From Cunninghamia lanceolata (lineage: Eukaryota; Streptophyta; Pinopsida; Cupressales; Cupressaceae), in assembly GCA_027924645.1 (NCBI GenBank), contig BSBN01001484.1:1860001-1924000 (forward strand): a DNA stretch of 64,000 nucleotides, read 5' to 3'. A program made the translations under genes and the position numbers. Positions 58,480 to 64,000 of this stretch are shown here, one piece after another. Under the pieces are notes generated by a model, which worked only from the letters and a program-made list of their open reading frames with translations, searched no databases and had not been told where the DNA came from. Within the stretch, counting starts at the first letter, position 1, and the number at the start of each line of letters is the position of its first letter.

Positions 58480-59753
58480 CAGCAGTGGGCACAAGTTGGG
58501 TTAATAACATGACTCAATTTTTGCAAACTGGTAAATGTCCAGCAGGTTTAGATAGAACCAAAAGAGGATATTTTAGACTGCAATCTATTCCATATGTTTT
58601 AATAGATGGTATCCTTTTTAGAAAGGACTTTAATGGTGTGTTGTTAAGATGCATTGATAAAGATCAGACTGACAAGGTGCTACATGAATTTCATGATGGA
58701 ACAGCAGGGGGTCATTTTGCCCCAAGGACTACTGCTTGGAAAATAATGAGAGCTGGATATTACTGGCCCAGCTTATTCAAGGATGCCCATGCATGGGCTA
58801 GAAAATATGTAAAATGTGCCATTTTTGCAGGCAAAGAAAGGCTGTCATCTTTACCTCTACAGCCAATTCAGGTAGAATATCCCTTCATGAGATGGGGCAT
58901 TGATTTTGTAGGTCCCATTAACCCACCATCAAGTGCAGGCCACAAGTGGATACTCATAGCAATAGACTATTTCACAAGGTGGATTGAGGCAGTGGCTCTA
59001 AAAGAATCCAATGAGACTGTTGTTTTAAATTTTTATCATGATTTGATATCTAGATTTGGATTACCTGAGTTAATCATCTCTGACAATGCTTTAGCCTTTG
59101 TTGGATTGAAGATAACTGACTGGGCTGTGAAGAATGGGATCTATTTGAATACTTCATCAAATTATTACCCACAGGGTAATGGTTTGGCTGAATCTACAAA
59201 TAAGAATCTCATAAGGATTATTAAAAGATCAATGGAAGACAACCAGAAGACCTAGCACACCAATCTGAAATTTGCTCTATGGGCAGATAGAATAACTCCC
59301 AAAAGGTCTATTGGAAACTCCCCATATATGCTAGTGTATGGAAAAGAGGCAAGGTTGCCTATGTCTGTGGAGTTGCCAGCACTTGATATCATGAATCAGC
59401 TAGAGATGTTTGAAGTAGAAGACCCCATGGCTATCAGATATGCTCAACTTATGGAGCTTGAAGAAATCAGAGATGAGGCTATGAAAGCTATGGAGTATCA
59501 TCAGCTTCAGACAAAAAGAAATTTTGATAAGAAGGCCACCCCTAGAAATTTTAGAGTGGGTGATATGGTACTCAAATGGGATGAGTTAAAAAGCAGACCA
59601 GGAAAGCACTCCAAGTTTGACAGCATGTGGAATGGCCCATTTATCATTATTGAATGCAAGGAACACAATGCATTTCAGTTATCAAACGTGGATGGGGAAA
59701 ATTTGCCTATCCCAGTTAATGGGATACACCTAAAGAGGTGTTTTGAGGTATGA
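58480..59753 (+). pseudogene. Element 2 integrase (broken)
   Basis: The zinc domain has HEFHDGTAGGHFAPRTTAWK, then KYVKCAIFAG, where the first Cys of the pair is Tyr. The core has Asp 236 (WGIDFVGPINPPSSAGH), Asp 296 (IISDNALAFVG) and Glu 332 (GNGLAESTNKN) counted from 58197, giving D-x35-E. A TAG lies at 59253. The C-terminal frame, 59328-59753, reads MLVYGKEARLPMSVELPALD, then NFRVGDMVLKWDELKS and NGPFIIIECKEHNAFQL, typical of the GPY/F-type end of Ty3 integrase. Confidence 0.9.
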
Positions 59754-60048
59754 CTTACCTTGTAAAGTAGTAGATTAGGTTTCTTGTTTTCAATAAGTGT
59801 TGTTGCGCAGTAGTTTGATCCCTTTTGTTTTCCCTAAGTTTTGTCTAGCACAGTTAGAGGAGTTACTTTCAGCATTGTTCTGGTTTTGGTATTCTAGTGT
59901 TCTTCACTACTATTATGCTGAGTTGCTAAGGTCAGGATTGTTTGTCAAAGATATATTTTATTCTCCGAATGACCCCTTTCCCAATGGATGCTCAAGGCCA
60001 CTGATCTATTTGTTTAGCAGGCAAACATCCCATAGAGGTCATCAAAAA
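59754..60048 (+). other. 3' untranslated part of element 2
   Basis: About 300 bp between the pol stop and the LTR. No clean PPT is seen; ATAGAGGTCATCAAAAA directly before the LTR may be a decayed one. Confidence 0.6.
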
Positions 60049-62902
60049 TGTTGACCTATTTTCCTCTGCCCAAAGTTAAATAGTTCACCTTGCATTTTCC
60101 TTGAAAATCCTTTAGGAAATCCCCCCAAAAGGCTTGAATATTTCAAATACTCATGTTGTGCCTTGTAAACAATCCCAAAAATCTCACCTTGAGAATCTTT
60201 GCAGAAAACCCAGAAAAAACCCAAAAATCTTTTGTCTTCAAGTGCTTCCCATCGCAGATAAATATCAATTTTATAGTTAGTATTTGTATATGCATTTTTG
60301 AATGTATGTTTGCATGTACATTCGCCATTGTATGTTTGCAATATACAAAGGAATGTGGGGTCCGCTTTGATACAAATGATTGTATATTAGGCGGTTGTAT
60401 TTTACATACAATCAACAATATACAAAGGAAAGAATGTAAGGGCGACATACATCGCTGATATACAAGTGCAACATACAAAGGAAAAGATGCAAGCAAAAGA
60501 TACAAGGGCAATATACAAAGGAGAATGTATATTGGCAAATATGCAAGGGTCAATGTGCAAAGGGTGAGTGTATATCAGGTTGTATGTTCACATATACAAG
60601 GCCGACATACAAGCCCGACATACAAGACCGAAGATACAAAGAAAGGATGCAAGGAAAATGAACATCGGTGATATACATTGGTCATTGTATGTTTGCAGAT
60701 ACAAAGAAAACATACAAAGTAAATATACAAAGACAAATGTGCATCGGGTTAGAGGCAACATACAAAAGGTGGGGGCCACCAAATGTATGTATATGTGATT
60801 GTATCTTTATACATACAGTGGCATATACAAAGCAAATATGCATTCCCAAGATACAAAGCCCGGAACCGAAAGGAGCATACATTCTATTTGATAAATGCAA
60901 AGGTCCGATTGTATGTATGCATGTGCGGCTTGTATATTGGCATTATATGTGCTGATATACAAAGGGATACATACAAGCCAGACCCGACTGCGGAATTAGG
61001 CATGGCGGATAATCATTTGGAGTCCGCGGCTTGTATATTGGCATTGTATGTGTCGATATACAAAGGAACAGATACAAATCGTGGGGCCCATCGAGCACAC
61101 ATACAAAAGAAAAGGTACAAGTTCAAATGCATGTTTGTACTATGCATGTTTTCCTTTGTATATTTGGCATTGTATGTTCAAACATACAAAGGGTCATGTA
61201 TATGCGATATACAAAGGTTACATGCATATGCCGAAGTAAATTATTTGCAATGTATAAGGGCTTGGCTTGCATGTTTTTCTTGTATATTTCACATTGTATA
61301 TGTGATATACAAGGCAAAGATACAAAGGCAATATGCAAGCCAGACCCGACCCAGAAGTCAATTTTGACAAAATACAAAGGTTCAAGTCTGTGGCTTGTAT
61401 ATTTTGTGTTGCATATTGCGACATTAAAAGGAGACATACAGAGGAGAAAGATACAAGGCGGATCCGACTAAAGAATCAAAGACGGTGGATGATCTTTTCA
61501 GGTCCGCACATTGTATGTTTACATATGCAATCCGATATACAAAGAGTCAGATATGCAAGGGAATTTCGGTAAGACAATGCACATCGGCGGCTCTGTTTTA
61601 GATCATTCCGACCGCCAATAGGAAGATGTAGTTTTTCAGTGATGGGCTCCAAACTTCATTTCAGTGACCAATCAAGTGATGACACGTGGTAGAGGCGATA
61701 CAAAGGCCATTTCAAAAGACAAAGCCCGTGCTTGCATATTGGCATATACAAAGTGATTTGAATATGCAAAAGGCAAAAAAGGGGAGATTGTATGAATGCA
61801 TAAGGTGAACCTAAGAATGCAGTGGCCATTGTATATACAATGGTGTAATATAGTAATATACAAGCACAGATGCAAAGCTATATATACAAACAGTTGACCA
61901 AAAATTTGACCGCCTGTATCTCCTCCATCTTGGTGAATTTCTACATGCTACAAGAGGCAAAAATGCTTGTTTTTGCCTCCTCTTTCATTTGGTGGATTTT
62001 TGAGGAGGATATTCTCACTTTTAATTTTAGATCTGGATTTGCATGTTTTGACGATTGGATGTTTCAGTGACCATTTTTTAGCAGGATGCAGATATTTGTT
62101 GCATTCATTGCTACAGGAAGATATTCAGCAGCTCACATTAATGACCAAAAATATCTCTCCACTGCTTTGTTTTAGATATTTCAGATATTCATTATGGAAG
62201 ATAGACAATGGAGCTACTCGCATTCAATGCCCAAAATATCTTCCATCTACCCCAATTCTAGATCTTCTGCACCATAACTTCTTGCAGGTGAACAGTCATT
62301 CAAGGGCAGATATTTTCCTGATACAGCTCTTTGACCAAATTTTGGTAGCGGACTTAGGTCTGATTATATGATATATATATACATTGGATGAGATGTAATA
62401 AAAGTTGGAGATTTTTTAGCTTTCAGGCTTTTCTGTTTCCAAACTGAGCCTTTTTGATACTATAACTATGCCTTCCTATATCTTACCTCTTTTACTGAGT
62501 TTTAGTTTAGTGTAAATCTGCATATGACTATCTATGAACATCTTTGTTCCTCTCAATCATATTGCTTCTTACCTCTGCTAGAATCATCTAATCTGTGTAT
62601 ATCTACTTGCTATATCTAATTGTGTTGTACATTGTCTCAATTCTTTGAAAGTTTCTTTAATCAATCTGGTGCATCACCCTTACTTTCAGTTTTTCTAGTT
62701 TCACCTTTCATTTTTAAAAGCTTTTCCTTCTCCCCTTTTCCTCTGAGGATTCAGTAGTTTTAGGTGATAACCAATCAAGGAAGCCAGCCTTCTCTAGAGG
62801 TCTGATCTCTTTAAGCAATGTCCCACACTTCGAGATCATTCCCATTATGTCATTGGAATGCTCGGAATCTCTCCAAGCAGGGTGCAATTTCATGTGACAA
62901 CA
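60049..62902 (+). mobile_element. 3' LTR of element 2 (2854 bp)
   Basis: Direct repeat of 50696-53620 with many substitutions and indels. The ends TGTTGACC and GACAACA are kept. The TTGTAT/ATACAA region spans about 60290-61870. A TATA-like TATATATA is at 61879-61886, and a CCAATCAAGTGATGACACGTGG block lies about 210 bp before it. Confidence 0.93.
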
Positions 62903-64000
62903 GGGATATCAGCTGAGGAGCACATTAGGAATTTCAATGCTTTTATACAAGATATTGGTATGGAACATGAGGACATAAAAATGAGATTATTCATGATGTC
63001 TCTAACTGAAGACATGAGGGATTGGTTTAATAATTTACTAGATACCTCAATTTGTTCAATAGCAGATTTCCACGACGAGTTCAAAGAATAGTATGGAAAT
63101 CAGTATGCCCCTGAATTTGCTCTGCATGAGCTAATAAGCATCCAGAAATACCAGAATGAGTCAGTATATGACTTCAATCAAAGGTTCTCCAAACTACATA
63201 TTAAAATACCACATGGATCCAAATTGATTGATTCAACAGCTCTAAGTATTTATCTAAAGGCTTTTGATCCAAAAATTGGGTATGAACTCAGGAATAAGGC
63301 TCCCACAACCTTGACAGAGGCACAAAAGGTAGCTATAAGTATTGAAAATAATAAGAAGGCCGCAGGGATGACTGGCAAAAGGGATAACCTTAGAATGCCT
63401 CAACAGTCTAATAACCCCCAAAATAAGCAAGAACACTAGTATAGGAATGAAAGATCAAGGTTACATGACATGCCATATAATACTAATTGGAAAGATGGAA
63501 GACCTGTGGAAAATAACAGAAGGCAAAATTATGGAAAGGATATTGTTGACCCTCTAAAAAGAAATGGGGCACAGGTGGTAGAAGATAATCCATGATGCTT
63601 GGTATGTAATTTGCCCCATTCACCTGAATATTGTATAGTGGCCCAATTAGTACAGCAAGAAGAAGTATCTTATGGCTATGAAAGAGATAGCCATACCATA
63701 AATATGTTGGAAGTTACACCTTACCAAATACATGAAGAGTATTCTTTTGCAGAAGAAGACGGGTATGAGTATGATGTAGGGAACCAAAAATATAATGTTA
63801 ATATGGGAAGACAAGAAGTCTTCTCAGATTAGGAGGACAGTTACAGGGGAAGTACTTATAATCATAACAAGCCACCACATCGTCAATGGAGAAAACCTAC
63901 TAAAGAAGAAAGGAAAGCTCTTGCAATGGCTACAGTGGCACAGGCTAAGAATAGTTATAATCTAAGAAATAGGATAGTCAACGCAGATCAAGGAACACCT
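62903..64000 (+). pseudogene. Element 3 gag, last piece (runs off the window)
   Basis: In frame with the middle piece, it gives the capsid region: SAEEHIRNFNAFIQDIGMEH, MRLFMMSLTEDMRDWFNNLL, FHDEFKE, then after a TAG ESVYDFNQRFSKLHIKIPHG and DPKIGYELRNKAPTTLTEAQ. A basic Asn/Arg linker precedes a C-x2-C-x3-H-x4-C knuckle CLVCNLPHSPEYC (about 63597-63637). An acidic segment follows, then PHRQWRKPTKEERKALAM at the window edge. Stops are mostly TAG. Protease and pol should follow to the right. Confidence 0.88.

Larger units (their letters stand above)
50696..62902 (+). mobile_element. Element 2: Ty3/gypsy retrotransposon with RNase H upstream of RT (12.2 kb)
   Basis: LTRs of 2925 and 2854 bp flank gag and pol. 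Flanking 5-mers are GGAAT and GGGAT, a target duplication with one change. Removing 12212 bp (element plus one 5-mer) keeps element 3 gag in frame. The domain order is gag, protease, archaeal-type RNase H, RT, degenerate RNase H, integrase. Lesions are many: several TAG stops, a frameshift at an 8-T run (57629-57636), loss of the protease Asp and of a zinc-finger Cys. It is older than element 1. Confidence 0.92.

Noticed and set aside
60783..61471. Frames up to 194 residues in the 3' LTR of element 2
   Set aside because: Same repeat-word effect as in the 5' LTR; indels between LTRs break them.

Overview
The window looks like intergenic sequence from a large, transposon-packed plant nuclear genome. 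I lean towards a conifer or other gymnosperm, at low confidence, because of the density of nested long LTR retrotransposons and the very long LTRs. I found no host gene, rRNA, tRNA or CRISPR array. Almost everything readable is an LTR retrotransposon, a fragment of one, or sequence between them.

Left part (1-15.3 kb) is a nest. A Ty1/copia-type element (6537-15090) has lost pol and carries a gag remnant plus a long broken extra reading frame (aORF1, 9493-13286). Its 5' LTR was split by a minus-strand Ty3/gypsy element (gag 4033-5036, PBS 5248-5265, LTR 5270-6536). That gag was in turn cut by a second copia element, of which the pol 3' end and 3' LTR remain (2720-4038). A solo copia LTR (12528-12953) sits inside aORF1. 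The far left holds a reversed LTR fragment rich in TACAAA/GCATAT words.

Middle part (15.3-29.4 kb) fits a minus-strand non-coding element with LTRs of about 4 kb (15855-20158 and 22731 to about 29382). They contain AT microsatellites, a GC-rich hairpin and a string of palindromes. The right LTR was split by a compact 2.7-kb LTR element (24468-27166).

Right part (29.4-64 kb) has a second extra reading frame (aORF2, 30772-33525), then an LTR (33526-34536), a PBS (34541-34558) and a gag gene (element 3). That gag is interrupted twice. Element 1 (35416-50336) is a young, nearly intact Tat-type Ty3/gypsy element whose LTRs differ at 5 of 1221 positions by hand comparison. Element 2 (50696-62902) is an older Ty3/gypsy element whose archaeal-type RNase H lies upstream of its RT. 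Removing each insertion plus one target-site copy puts the gag pieces back in frame, which supports the boundaries.

Within intact relatives the parts would act together: the LTR promoter makes RNA, Gag packages it, protease cuts the polyprotein, RT and RNase H make cDNA primed by a host tRNA at the PBS and by the PPT, and integrase inserts it. Here every copy carries stops or frameshifts, so none appears able to act alone. Many in-frame stops are TAG where Gln is likely, which suits decay of methylated cytosines in silenced repeats.
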